Assembly: GCA_029906195.1 (NCBI GenBank)
Contig: JARWSJ010000001.1
Location: 2,604,001 to 2,668,000 of the forward strand
Reading direction: 5' to 3'
DNA from: Chitinophagaceae bacterium 26-R-25
GTDB lineage: Bacteria; Bacteroidota; Bacteroidia; Chitinophagales; Chitinophagaceae
DNA length: 64,000 nt
In this document: one piece after another, positions 33,174 through 41,148 of the stretch
Numbering within the stretch: position 1 is the stretch's first letter
Layout: each line of letters begins with the position of its first letter
The notes under the pieces: generated by a model
What the model saw: only the letters and a program-made list of their open reading frames with translations
The model's database searches: none
What the model was told of the DNA's origin: nothing
Position numbers and translations under genes: made by a program

Positions 33174-34034
33174 TTAAATGCTCAAGGTCTTCAAATAGGC
33201 CGCGTCTTTCTTCGCACATTCAAGCGGTGAGGCTTCGTCGTAGCGTTCTTGTTCAACGATGAAGTATTCTACACCGGTTTTCTTTGCGAGTTTCAAAATG
33301 CTTTTATAGTCGATAGAACCGTTGCCTACAATGCATGAAGCATCTTCATCAGAAGGAGCAGCATTCTTTTTCCTGTCTTTTATGTGGCAAAGACGGAACC
33401 TGTTTTTATACTTCGTTAAATACTTTTCAATATCTGCACCGCCGGTCACCACCCAATACATATCCATTTCAAAATCGACAGTGGCAGGGTTTGTATTCTC
33501 CATCATTACATCCTGTGGCATTTGTCCATTGAGTTCTTTGAAAGAATAACCGTGGTTATGGTAAGCGAAGCGAATGCCGTGCTTTCTGCATATTTCGCCC
33601 CTGTTATTGAACTCATCTGCGATGCGCTTGAAATCATCAATTGACTTTTGTGGTCCTTTATGTGGACAGATCAAATACTTCATTCCGATTGACGCAGCAT
33701 CTGCAGCTTTCTTTTCAAAATCTTTACCAATGTCGCAATGTGATGAAACGATCTTCATTCCGAGATCATCTACATATTTTTTAAAATCAGCCGGCGTCAT
33801 TCCCCAAAACATTCCCATGCTTCCTTCATAGCTTTCCAGCTGGTTGTAACCAAACGACGCCACTTGCTTCAACACGCCTTTAGGATCTTTAGGCATGTCA
33901 TCACGAAGTGAGTACAACTGCAAGCCGATATTTTTTATATTACCTTTTGCTGCCATTAATTTATCCATAGATAAAAAACTTCCTGCTGCAAGCAGTCCTG
34001 TTGTTTGTAGAAAAGTTCTCCTGTTATATGACAT
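33174..34034 (-). CDS. Exported sugar phosphate isomerase/epimerase-type TIM barrel
   Basis: The 286-residue protein starts at MSYNRRTFLQTTGLLAAGSFL, a twin-arginine-type signal. The frame extension to 34073 is translated repeat. The AP endonuclease 2-like fold shows IGLQLYSLRDDMPKDPKGVLKQVASFGYNQLE, then HCDIG, FAYHNHGYSF, FEMDMYWVVTGGAD, CHIKDRK and EYFIVEQERYD, with the metal ligands (Glu/His/Asp) of the xylose isomerase-like family. Substrate unknown. It is last in the six-gene minus-strand part of the sugar locus and is predicted to act in the periplasm. Confidence 0.88.
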   Translation of the reverse strand: MSYNRRTFLQTTGLLAAGSFLSMDKLMAAKGNIKNIGLQLYSLRDDMPKDPKGVLKQVASFGYNQLESYEGSMGMFWGMTPADFKKYVDDLGMKIVSSHCDIGKDFEKKAADAASIGMKYLICPHKGPQKSIDDFKRIADEFNNRGEICRKHGIRFAYHNHGYSFKELNGQMPQDVMMENTNPATVDFEMDMYWVVTGGADIEKYLTKYKNRFRLCHIKDRKKNAAPSDEDASCIVGNGSIDYKSILKLAKKTGVEYFIVEQERYDEASPLECAKKDAAYLKTLSI

Positions 34035-34038
34035 GTGG

Positions 34039-34062
34039 ATTGAAAATTGAAAGTTGAAAATT
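34039..34062. repeat. Solo heptamer arm, TTGAAAA type
   Basis: Three units directly before the start codon of the minus-strand isomerase gene, with no second arm. Confidence 0.55.
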
Positions 34063-34191
34063 ACAACAGCCAAACTCCTTTAATAAAAGTAACAACCCGC
34101 GTCCGGGTTGTTATGGGTGAATCGTTATTACTTTAGGTTAACATACACAAAAACTAATAGCCGAATACCTGGTGGATCGGAGATCCAACAG

Positions 34192-34267
34192 GAATTAGAA
34201 ATTAGCAATTAGGAATTAGAATATTGGAACACCTCTAATTCCTAACTCCTAATTCCTAATTCCTAAT
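34192..34267. repeat. Heptamer palindrome, TTAGAAA/TTAGCAA type
   Basis: The four left-arm units are TTAGAAA, TTAGCAA, TTAGGAA and TTAGAAT. A centre of about 11 bp is followed by the complementary arm. It lies 3 bp before the stop of the small-subunit gene. Confidence 0.85.
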
Positions 34268-34270
34268 CGA

Positions 34271-34849
34271 CTAAGTGGCCCAAGCCTTATCCCCTTTCTT
34301 ATAATCTATGCAACCTTCATATTTTCCGGGCACTGCCACGTAGCGCAATGCTTTTGTTGCACCTTCTTTCGATGAGAAATAGCCCCATACGGTGAGCTGT
34401 TTGAACATCGCAAAGTAGTGGTTAGGGTCAGACTTCTGTTTTGTCTTGTTGTATTCTTTTGCTTCTTTATCAAGCTCTGTGAGCAACTGCGTTTTTTGTT
34501 CTGCAGTCAGTTTCAAGAAAGGATCGTTGAATTTCTTTTTGCTTGCATCGTTCAGTTTATCGAAACCTTCCATGAATATCTTCTGGTCTGCTTCGGAGTA
34601 ACAATCTGTTACGATCGTTTTCATAAACTCACCGATCTTAGCTTCTTTCGCTCCCGGCGAAGAGGCTGTTGCAGGCAAGATCGTTTCTCCTACTTCATCA
34701 AGAAATGCAATGTTGTCAGGAGAAAAATTCAGCACACCTGAAACTTTTTTGTCGGCGTTTGTACAGCCGCTCAAAAAAACATCTGCTCCTATAATTGTGC
34801 CGCCTAAAATAAGTGCCACACGGGATAGAGCATCTCTTCTTGTCATCAT
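34271..34849 (-). CDS. Gluconate 2-dehydrogenase subunit 3-type small subunit, Tat lipoprotein
   Basis: The 192-residue protein begins MMTRRDALSRVALILGG, with a twin-arginine motif, and has a lipobox FLSGC (Cys about residue 29). The family region runs from VGETILPATASSPGAKEAKIGEFMKTIVTDCY to FAMFKQLTVWGYFSSKEGATKALRY, ending in the conserved PGKYEGCIDYKKGDKAWAT. Small subunits of this kind bind a GMC flavoprotein and carry it through the Tat pathway. The two GMC genes directly upstream lack their own signals, so this is their likely partner. Confidence 0.9.
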   Translation of the reverse strand: MMTRRDALSRVALILGGTIIGADVFLSGCTNADKKVSGVLNFSPDNIAFLDEVGETILPATASSPGAKEAKIGEFMKTIVTDCYSEADQKIFMEGFDKLNDASKKKFNDPFLKLTAEQKTQLLTELDKEAKEYNKTKQKSDPNHYFAMFKQLTVWGYFSSKEGATKALRYVAVPGKYEGCIDYKKGDKAWAT

Positions 34850-34868
34850 GATGATATTTTAAATTTTA

Positions 34869-34943
34869 AGTTGAGAGTTGAGAATTGAGAGTGGAGAGTG
34901 AAAATTCAGCATAACTCTCAACTCTCCACTCTCAACTTTCCAC
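34869..34943. repeat. Heptamer palindrome, TTGAGAG type
   Basis: The left arm has TTGAGAG, TTGAGAA, TTGAGAG, TGGAGAG then TG. A short centre of about 12 bp is followed by a complementary right arm. It lies between the small subunit and GMC genes. Confidence 0.85.
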
Positions 34944-34946
34944 TAA

Positions 34947-36662
34947 TTAAAGGTTTCCTTTTTTCAATTCACTTACCGCATAATCCGCTGCTCTTGCTGT
35001 CAATGCCATGTAAGTTAACGATGGATTGACACAAGACGCAGATGTCATTGCCGCGCCGTCTGTTACGAAAACGTTTTGTGCATCCCACACCTGGTTGTGT
35101 TTGTTCAACACAGATGTTTTAGGATCGAGACCCATGCGCGCCGTTCCCATTTCGTGAATGCCGTCGCCCATGTTGTGTCCGTTGTCCCAGTGATGCACAC
35201 CTTTCACATCTGCAGCTTCCAGCATTGCAGTTGCTTCTTCTACAATTGCCTTGCGCATTTTCTTTTCGTTGTCCTTTATTTCTGCATCCATCACAAGCAC
35301 AGGTAATCCCCATTTATCTTTTACATCTTTGCTAAGCGTTATCATATTTTCGTGGTAAGGCAATGTTTCTCCAAAGCCGCCTACGCCCATTGTCCATTGA
35401 CCCGGCTCTGTAAGTGCTTCCTTGAAATTAGCGCCAACGCTAAGCTCCGCAACGTTTCTGCTCCAGCCCTCGCGGCTCGCACCGCCCTGGTAACCGAAGC
35501 CTCTCATGAAATCTCTTTTGTCGCCGAACAGGTTTGCGAAGCGCACTAAATAAATTCCATTTGCACGACGGCCAAAATAATATTTGTCCTCGTAACCTTC
35601 TACTCTTCCTGATGCACCAAGGTTATAATGGTGATCCATGATGTTGTGGCCCAGCTCTCCGCTACTGCTTCCTAAACCTTCGGGCCAAATGTCTGTTGCG
35701 CTGTTCATCAGCACCCATGCACTGTTCAGGGCAGACGCATTGACGAAAACTATTTTTGAATAGAACTCATAGGTCTTGTTTGTTTCACCATCCACAACCT
35801 CTACGCCTTTCGCTTTCTTCGTGTCTTTATCGTAAATAATTTTTGTAACAATGGACCACGGCCTTACTGTTAAATTGCCTGTTGCCAACGCAGCGGGTAA
35901 TGTAGAAGACTGTGTACTGAAATAGCCACCAAAAGGACAACCCTCCCAGCACCTGTTTCTAAACTGGCACTGTGTACGTCCCGGATGCGGTGCGGTGATG
36001 TGCGCCACACGTCCGATGATCATATGGCGATTGCCTTTGTAATAATCTTTCAATCTCGCAGCAACATCTTTCTCTACACAATTCATTTCCATGGGCGGCA
36101 TAAACTGCCCGTCCGGCAAGTGTTGCAAGCCTTCGAGTGAACCACTGATGCCGGCAAATTTTTCTACGTGATCATACCAGGGCGCCATATCCTTGTAGCG
36201 TATTGGCCAGTCGATCGCCCAACCATCTTTCTTGTTGGCTTCAAAATCAAAATCGCTCCAGCGATAACTTTGTCTGCCCCACAAGGTTGATCGTCCGCCC
36301 AACTGATAAGTACGCCACCAGTTAAAAGGTTTCTTTTCTACATAGGGACAATCTTTTTCGTTTGTCCATTTATCCATCACCGCCTCATTAGCACCCCAGT
36401 TGCGGGATATCACAGGTCTTTCTTTTCGTTGCTCCTGCGTAACGCTGCCACGATGTTCAAATTCCCATGGATCTTTGTTGGCGGTGTTATAGTCTTTGAT
36501 GTGCTCATAGTTGCGACCTCTTTCCAGCATCAATACCTTCAGTCCTTTTTCAGAAAGTTCTTTTGCGGCCCATCCGCCACTTATTCCAGAGCCAATCACA
36601 ATGGCATCATAAGTGTTCTGGGCCTGCGCTTTGTTGTTGATATTTAGAGTATCGCCGGGCAT
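34947..36662 (-). CDS. GMC-family FAD oxidoreductase with Fe-S-type cysteines (paralog 1)
   Basis: The 571-residue protein has the Rossmann motif YDAIVIGSGISGGWAAKEL at 18-36 and an LGGRSTLWGRQSYRW substrate/flavin loop. The C-terminal active-site region is HEMGTARMG and ASCVNPSLTYMAL. Cys232, Cys238 and Cys242 form C-x5-C-x3-C, the spacing seen in FAD glucose dehydrogenases and glucoside 3-dehydrogenases that carry a 3Fe-4S cluster. It likely oxidises a sugar or polyol hydroxyl in the periplasm and passes electrons to a cytochrome. It has no signal peptide, so Tat co-export with the small subunit is inferred. It is closely similar over its full length to the next gene. Confidence 0.93.
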   Translation of the reverse strand: MPGDTLNINNKAQAQNTYDAIVIGSGISGGWAAKELSEKGLKVLMLERGRNYEHIKDYNTANKDPWEFEHRGSVTQEQRKERPVISRNWGANEAVMDKWTNEKDCPYVEKKPFNWWRTYQLGGRSTLWGRQSYRWSDFDFEANKKDGWAIDWPIRYKDMAPWYDHVEKFAGISGSLEGLQHLPDGQFMPPMEMNCVEKDVAARLKDYYKGNRHMIIGRVAHITAPHPGRTQCQFRNRCWEGCPFGGYFSTQSSTLPAALATGNLTVRPWSIVTKIIYDKDTKKAKGVEVVDGETNKTYEFYSKIVFVNASALNSAWVLMNSATDIWPEGLGSSSGELGHNIMDHHYNLGASGRVEGYEDKYYFGRRANGIYLVRFANLFGDKRDFMRGFGYQGGASREGWSRNVAELSVGANFKEALTEPGQWTMGVGGFGETLPYHENMITLSKDVKDKWGLPVLVMDAEIKDNEKKMRKAIVEEATAMLEAADVKGVHHWDNGHNMGDGIHEMGTARMGLDPKTSVLNKHNQVWDAQNVFVTDGAAMTSASCVNPSLTYMALTARAADYAVSELKKGNL

Positions 36663-36671
36663 GTTTGTTTT

Positions 36672-36751
36672 AATTGAGAGTTGAGAATTGAGAGTTGAGA
36701 GTGAAGAGCAGAGACATTACAACTCTCAACTCTCCACTCTCAATTCTCCAC
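36672..36751. repeat. Heptamer palindrome, TTGAGAG type
   Basis: The left arm has TTGAGAG, TTGAGAA, TTGAGAG, TTGAGAG, with a short centre and a complementary right arm. It lies between the two GMC paralogs and is very similar to 34869-34943. Confidence 0.85.
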
Positions 36752-36754
36752 TGA

Positions 36755-38434
36755 TTATAAATTTCCTTTCTTAAGTTCGCTAACCGCATGGTCTACCGCT
36801 CTTGCAGTAAATGCCATGTAGGTTAATGATGGGTTTACGCAAGATGCAGAAGTCATGAATGAACCATCGGTTACAAAAACGTTTGGAGCGTCCCACACCT
36901 GGTTGTGTTTGTTCAACACAGATGTTTTGGAATCTTTCCCCATTCTTGCAGTACCCATTTCGTGAATACCACGACCCGGAGTACCGTCGCCATCATAACC
37001 TTTGACATCTTTAACCCCTGCAGCAGTAAGCATTTCAATGGCGTCTTGCTGCATGTCTTTACGCATCTTCCGCTCATTATCCTTCAACTCGCAATCAATC
37101 GCGAGTACATTCAATCCCCATTTATCTTTTTTGCTCTTGTCAAGCGTCACTTTGTTTTCGTGGTAAGGAAGAATTTCTCCGAAGCCACCCATGCCCATTG
37201 TCCAGCGACCCGGTTCTGAAAGCGCCTCTTTGAAATCAGCACCAATATTCATTTCAGCAACGCCTCTTCCCCATCCTTCGCGACTTCCACCACCCTGGTA
37301 ACCGAAACCACGAACGTAGTCTCTTGAATCACCATTGTAGTTTCTGTAGCGAGGAACATACACGCCATTCGCACGACGACCGAAATAATATTTGTCTTCA
37401 TAGCCTTCTACCCAACCGCCAGCACCAACGCCTAAATGGTGATCCATCAGGTTGTGGCCCAACTCTCCGCTGCTGCTTCCCAAACCATCCGGCCAGATGT
37501 CGGTTGCTGAATTCATCAACAGCCATGTGGAGTTTAATGTAGAAGCATTAAGGAAAACTATTTTCGCATTGTATACATAAGTCTTGTTTGTTTCTGCATC
37601 CAACACTTCCACACCTGTTGCACGTTTTTTATCTTTATCGTACAGCACTTTTGTTACAATGCTCCATGGTCTTAAAGTGAGATTACCTGTTTTCATGGCA
37701 GCAGGCAGCGTAGAAGACTGTGTGCTGAAATAGCCGCCAAACGGGCATCCCAGCCAACACTTGTTTCTAAACTGACAGTTCGTTCTGCCTTCATGCGGAA
37801 CGGTAAGATTTGCCACGCGTCCAATGATCATCTGACGCTGACCTTTGTAATAGTCTTTTATTCTCTTGGAAACATCTTTCTCCACGCAGGTCATTTCCAT
37901 TGGTGGTAAAAACTGACCATCCGGCAATTGCGGGATGCCGTCTCTGTTACCGCTAATGCCAGCAAATTTTTCTACGTAATCATACCATGGCGCAATTTCA
38001 TTGTAGCGTACAGGCCAGTCAACTCCGTGACCGTCTTTTGCATTGGCTTCAAAGTCAAGATCGCTCCAGCGATAGCTTTGTCTGCCCCACATCAAAGAAC
38101 GACCGCCTACATGGTAACCACGGAACCAATCGAATCTTTTTACTTCGGTGTAAGGAGAATCCTTATCGCTCGCCCAATAATCAAGATTGATTTCATTTAA
38201 AGGATAGTCGCGTTTTAGGACGGGATACTCCTCTTTCAGTTTTTGCGTCGCCTTTCCACGGTGCGGGAAATCCCATGCCTCTTTATTGGCGCTGACATAA
38301 TCTTTTACGTGTTCAATGTTACGGCCACGTTCCAGCATCAGAACCTTCAGCCCTTTTTCTGTAAGCTCCTTCGCTGCCCAACCGCCACTGATTCCGGAAC
38401 CTACAACAATCGCATCATAAGTTTGATCTGCCAT
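36755..38434 (-). CDS. GMC-family FAD oxidoreductase with Fe-S-type cysteines (paralog 2)
   Basis: The 559-residue protein is a tandem paralog of the gene at 34947. FAD motif YDAIVVGSGISGGWAAKEL at 6-24. Cys220, Cys226 and Cys230 are in C-x5-C-x3-C. The C-terminal motifs HEMGTARMG and SASCVNPSLTYMAF are conserved, and both proteins end in SELKKGNL. Differences concentrate in the 75-105 region (DYPLNEINLDYWASDKD against WGANEAVMDKWTNEKD) and in loops near 340-400, suggesting different substrates. It has no signal peptide. Confidence 0.93.
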   Translation of the reverse strand: MADQTYDAIVVGSGISGGWAAKELTEKGLKVLMLERGRNIEHVKDYVSANKEAWDFPHRGKATQKLKEEYPVLKRDYPLNEINLDYWASDKDSPYTEVKRFDWFRGYHVGGRSLMWGRQSYRWSDLDFEANAKDGHGVDWPVRYNEIAPWYDYVEKFAGISGNRDGIPQLPDGQFLPPMEMTCVEKDVSKRIKDYYKGQRQMIIGRVANLTVPHEGRTNCQFRNKCWLGCPFGGYFSTQSSTLPAAMKTGNLTLRPWSIVTKVLYDKDKKRATGVEVLDAETNKTYVYNAKIVFLNASTLNSTWLLMNSATDIWPDGLGSSSGELGHNLMDHHLGVGAGGWVEGYEDKYYFGRRANGVYVPRYRNYNGDSRDYVRGFGYQGGGSREGWGRGVAEMNIGADFKEALSEPGRWTMGMGGFGEILPYHENKVTLDKSKKDKWGLNVLAIDCELKDNERKMRKDMQQDAIEMLTAAGVKDVKGYDGDGTPGRGIHEMGTARMGKDSKTSVLNKHNQVWDAPNVFVTDGSFMTSASCVNPSLTYMAFTARAVDHAVSELKKGNL

Positions 38435-38502
38435 GATATTTTTTCTTTCTTTTTAGGTAAGTCGTTTTACTTTTTTAATGTACGGTGTACGATAGTCATT
38501 TG

Positions 38503-38608
38503 TGGCTCTGCGAGGCTTGTAGCCTCGCAGTTCTATTCTGTTGCCTCAGGCAACTTTATCGCCAGAGGCGATAGAATAGAACCCCGAAGCTAAAAGCTTC
38601 GGAGAGCT
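38503..38608. mobile_element. Stand-alone REP pair (BIME-like), cognate to the RAYT at 1.2 kb
   Basis: The left half aligns with 1162-1214 and the right half with 1799-1853, as if the transposase gene were missing. Stem changes are compensated (TGCGAGG...CCTCGCA against TGCAAGG...TCTTGCA). It lies between a GMC gene and an isomerase gene of the same operon. Confidence 0.8.
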
Positions 38609-38618
38609 GAAGCTCTTC

Positions 38619-39512
38619 TTATACATCGCAAATCTCCACCGCTTTCTTCAGCGATGCCAGTTTATCTTTTGCTTTCGGAATGAACTCCTGTGCCACATAT
38701 CCTTTAAAATTCACGTCTTTGATTGCATTCATGATAGCAGGATAATAAAGCTCCTGCGTTTCATCAATTTCATGTCTGCCAGGCACACCGGCTGTATGAT
38801 AATGGCCGATGTATTGGTTATAATCTTTAATCGTTCTTATCACATCGCCTTCATCGATCTGCATGTGATAAATATCGTACAACAATTTAAAATTGTTAGA
38901 ATTCAATCGTTTACACAACTCAACGCCCCAAGTGGTTTTGTCGCACATATAATCCTTGTGATCAATCTTGCTGTTGAGCAATTCCATATGAATGGTGATG
39001 CCGTTCTTTTCTGCCAAAGGCAATACCTGTTGCAAGCCTTCCACGCAGTTTTTTAAACCGGTTTCATCATCCATTCCATTTCTGTTACCACTAAAGCAAA
39101 TCACATCTTTATACCCTGCCTGCACCATTAGTGGAATAATGTCTGTGTGGTCTTTGATCAATCTTTCATGTTGCGATTTGTCGTTCCATCCTTTGGTCAA
39201 ACTGTTTTGACCTGAAGTGTAACACATTGAACTATACACGCCATACTGCTGCAAAGTTTGCCAGTCAGCAGGGCCCACAAGATCAATGGCGCTAAAGCCG
39301 ATTTTCTTTACCGCTTTGCAAAGATCTTCAACACTGATGTCGTTAAAGCACCAGCGACATACAGAGTGATTAATATTTCCCTTGAATTTTATCATAGCTG
39401 ATTCGTTTTCACCAGGCTGCGTAAAAGAGGAAAGCACGCTGCCTCCTACCACTACAGCTGCCGACCCGGCGACCATATTTTTGATAGCACTTCTTCTGTT
39501 ATGAGTGGACAT
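38619..39512 (-). CDS. Exported hydroxypyruvate isomerase-like TIM barrel
   Basis: The 297-residue protein has a twin-arginine-type leader, MSTHNRRSAIKNMVAGSAAVVVGGSVL. The TIM barrel has SVCRWCFNDISVEDLCKAVKKIGFSAIDLVGP, then VICFSGNRNGMDDETGLKNCVEGLQQVLPLAEKNGITIHMELLNS (metal Glu), FKLLYDIYHMQIDEGD (Asp and His) and GHYHTAGVPGRHEIDETQELYY. This is the Hyi/OtnI-like branch of AP endonuclease 2 family isomerases. Exported members of unknown substrate are common in sugar-oxidation loci. It sits between the MFS transporter and the GMC genes in one operon. Confidence 0.9.
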   Translation of the reverse strand: MSTHNRRSAIKNMVAGSAAVVVGGSVLSSFTQPGENESAMIKFKGNINHSVCRWCFNDISVEDLCKAVKKIGFSAIDLVGPADWQTLQQYGVYSSMCYTSGQNSLTKGWNDKSQHERLIKDHTDIIPLMVQAGYKDVICFSGNRNGMDDETGLKNCVEGLQQVLPLAEKNGITIHMELLNSKIDHKDYMCDKTTWGVELCKRLNSNNFKLLYDIYHMQIDEGDVIRTIKDYNQYIGHYHTAGVPGRHEIDETQELYYPAIMNAIKDVNFKGYVAQEFIPKAKDKLASLKKAVEICDV

Positions 39513-39543
39513 ATACTAACGTTTCTTTTTAAAAATTATAAAC

Positions 39544-39640
39544 AAGTAAAAAGTAAAAAATCAAAAGTAAAAACTTTGTGACACCGCGTCGATGCCGGAC
39601 TGCAAGCAATTTTTTGAATTTTTACTTTTTACTTTTGACT
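39544..39640. repeat. Heptamer palindrome, GTAAAAA type
   Basis: The left arm has GTAAAAA, GTAAAAA, ATCAAAA, GTAAAAA. The right arm is TTTTTAC/TTTTGAC, with a centre of about 40 bp. Confidence 0.8.
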
Positions 39641-39645
39641 TATCC

Positions 39646-40944
39646 TTAATGCGCCACCGCTGTTTGCAATGACGGTTTCTTTCTGCCTTTCATATAAAAA
39701 TAGAGTACTGTAAATGCCACTATAAGAATGATTGGGATAATCAACGTAACATTGATGATTTGAGGGCCTGCGGCTTTTTTTGCTTCGGCAAATGCATTCG
39801 CCATTTCTGTTCCACCTGCGGCATTGGAATAGGCCTTTACATCGGCACCGGCAGGCAATTGGCCCGCAACCAGTCTGTCATAATAACCGCCCATGAAGAT
39901 CATGTACAATGACACGGCAAACATGCCTGCACCACCCATGAAGTTCAATCCCACTGCGCCTGTTTTTGGCAAATTCTCAGAAACAAATCCGAGCATGGTT
40001 GGCCAGAAATAACACACACCGATACCGAAGATTATTGCTCCTGCAAACAACATGTTTCCTGTTGTGTGACCAAGAATGTATAAACCCAATGCAGCGAAGA
40101 TTGCTGACATCAACAACACACCTGCTGAAGAAAATTTATGCACCACCGGTTCCGCAAATGCACGGCCCAGCACCATTACACCCGTTTCCAGCGTCAATAA
40201 TAAAATGGCATTCTCTGTTACGTTCTTTAATAATACATCGATCCATTGCCCGGTAAACAATTCAGTGATGGCTGTTCCCAGCATCAATATGATCATCACA
40301 AAAAATAATGGATTGAGCAATGACCTGTACATTTCTGAAGTAGAGACACCGCTTGAAACTCTTTCTGTTGGAGGAAACTCAAGCTTGCTGAAAAGATATC
40401 CGTAGATCAAAGTTGGTATCAACATGATGCCAACGAGCAATTGCCAGTTGCTTAAATAGCTTGTGCCTGGAATATTTACGCCAATGAATCGCACGATCAA
40501 TGTTCCTATCACAATACCACCAGGGAACCACAGGTGAAAGTGATTGAGCTTGGCGGTTTTCTTTTCTGTATATAAACTGGCCACCAATGGATTACACGCG
40601 GCTTCCACCGTACCATTTCCCATACCAATTAATAATGTTGAAATAAACAGGGACCAGAAACCTGTCGCTGTAATCGTTAGCACAATGCCCAACAAATGAA
40701 ACACCGCTGCGGCAATCAATAATTTTTTCATGCCGATGATGTCCACTATCATACCACCTATTACTATGGCTAATGGGAAACCCCAAAATGCGGTACTTGT
40801 AATGATACCAATTTGTTCTTGTGTTAAAGAAAACTGATGGCTCCAAGTGCTTAGTAAACCTGCACGGATGCCGAAAGAAAGTGACGTTACTAATAAAGCA
40901 AGACAACTTGCTATGAACAGTTTATTCCTGTTAATGGCCTGCAT
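39646..40944 (-). CDS. MFS transporter, sugar/nucleoside permease type
   Basis: The 432-residue protein has twelve predicted membrane helices. The first reads LFIASCLALLVTSLSFGIRAGLLSTWSHQFSLTQEQIGIITSTAFWGFPLAIVIGGMIVD, with the usual G-x-x-x-D turn. Loops such as NGTVEAACNPLVASLYTEKKTAKLNHFHLWFPGGIVIG resemble FucP/NHS-type symporters common in Bacteroidota sugar clusters. It is the promoter-proximal gene of the minus-strand operon that continues with the isomerase and GMC genes, so it likely imports the oxidised or cleaved sugar. Confidence 0.9.
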   Translation of the reverse strand: MQAINRNKLFIASCLALLVTSLSFGIRAGLLSTWSHQFSLTQEQIGIITSTAFWGFPLAIVIGGMIVDIIGMKKLLIAAAVFHLLGIVLTITATGFWSLFISTLLIGMGNGTVEAACNPLVASLYTEKKTAKLNHFHLWFPGGIVIGTLIVRFIGVNIPGTSYLSNWQLLVGIMLIPTLIYGYLFSKLEFPPTERVSSGVSTSEMYRSLLNPLFFVMIILMLGTAITELFTGQWIDVLLKNVTENAILLLTLETGVMVLGRAFAEPVVHKFSSAGVLLMSAIFAALGLYILGHTTGNMLFAGAIIFGIGVCYFWPTMLGFVSENLPKTGAVGLNFMGGAGMFAVSLYMIFMGGYYDRLVAGQLPAGADVKAYSNAAGGTEMANAFAEAKKAAGPQIINVTLIIPIILIVAFTVLYFYMKGRKKPSLQTAVAH

Positions 40945-40990
40945 ATCGTTTGTTGTGTTGGGTTAAAAAAAACTCGACTAAATTTAGAGA

Positions 40991-41075
40991 TTTATTTGGT
41001 TGGACGAACATTTTTTACAAAATACTTTAATAAAAATCAGTTTTTGTTATGATTATACCCGTCGAACCAAATAAA
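40991..41075. promoter_or_regulatory. Inverted repeat in the divergent promoter region
   Basis: TTTATTTGGTTGGAC (40991-41005) and GTCGAACCAAATAAA (41061-41075) are complementary at 14 of 15 positions, with centres 70 bp apart. They lie between the divergent starts of the MFS and GMC3 genes and are unlike the repeat families elsewhere. A pair of binding sites for a shared regulator is plausible. Confidence 0.5.
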
Positions 41076-41148
41076 AAAATTTTAATAGTGAAATAATAGC
41101 GATGTAATAAATTTAACCTTTATCTTTTCCAATCATTTTGCTTGTTAT

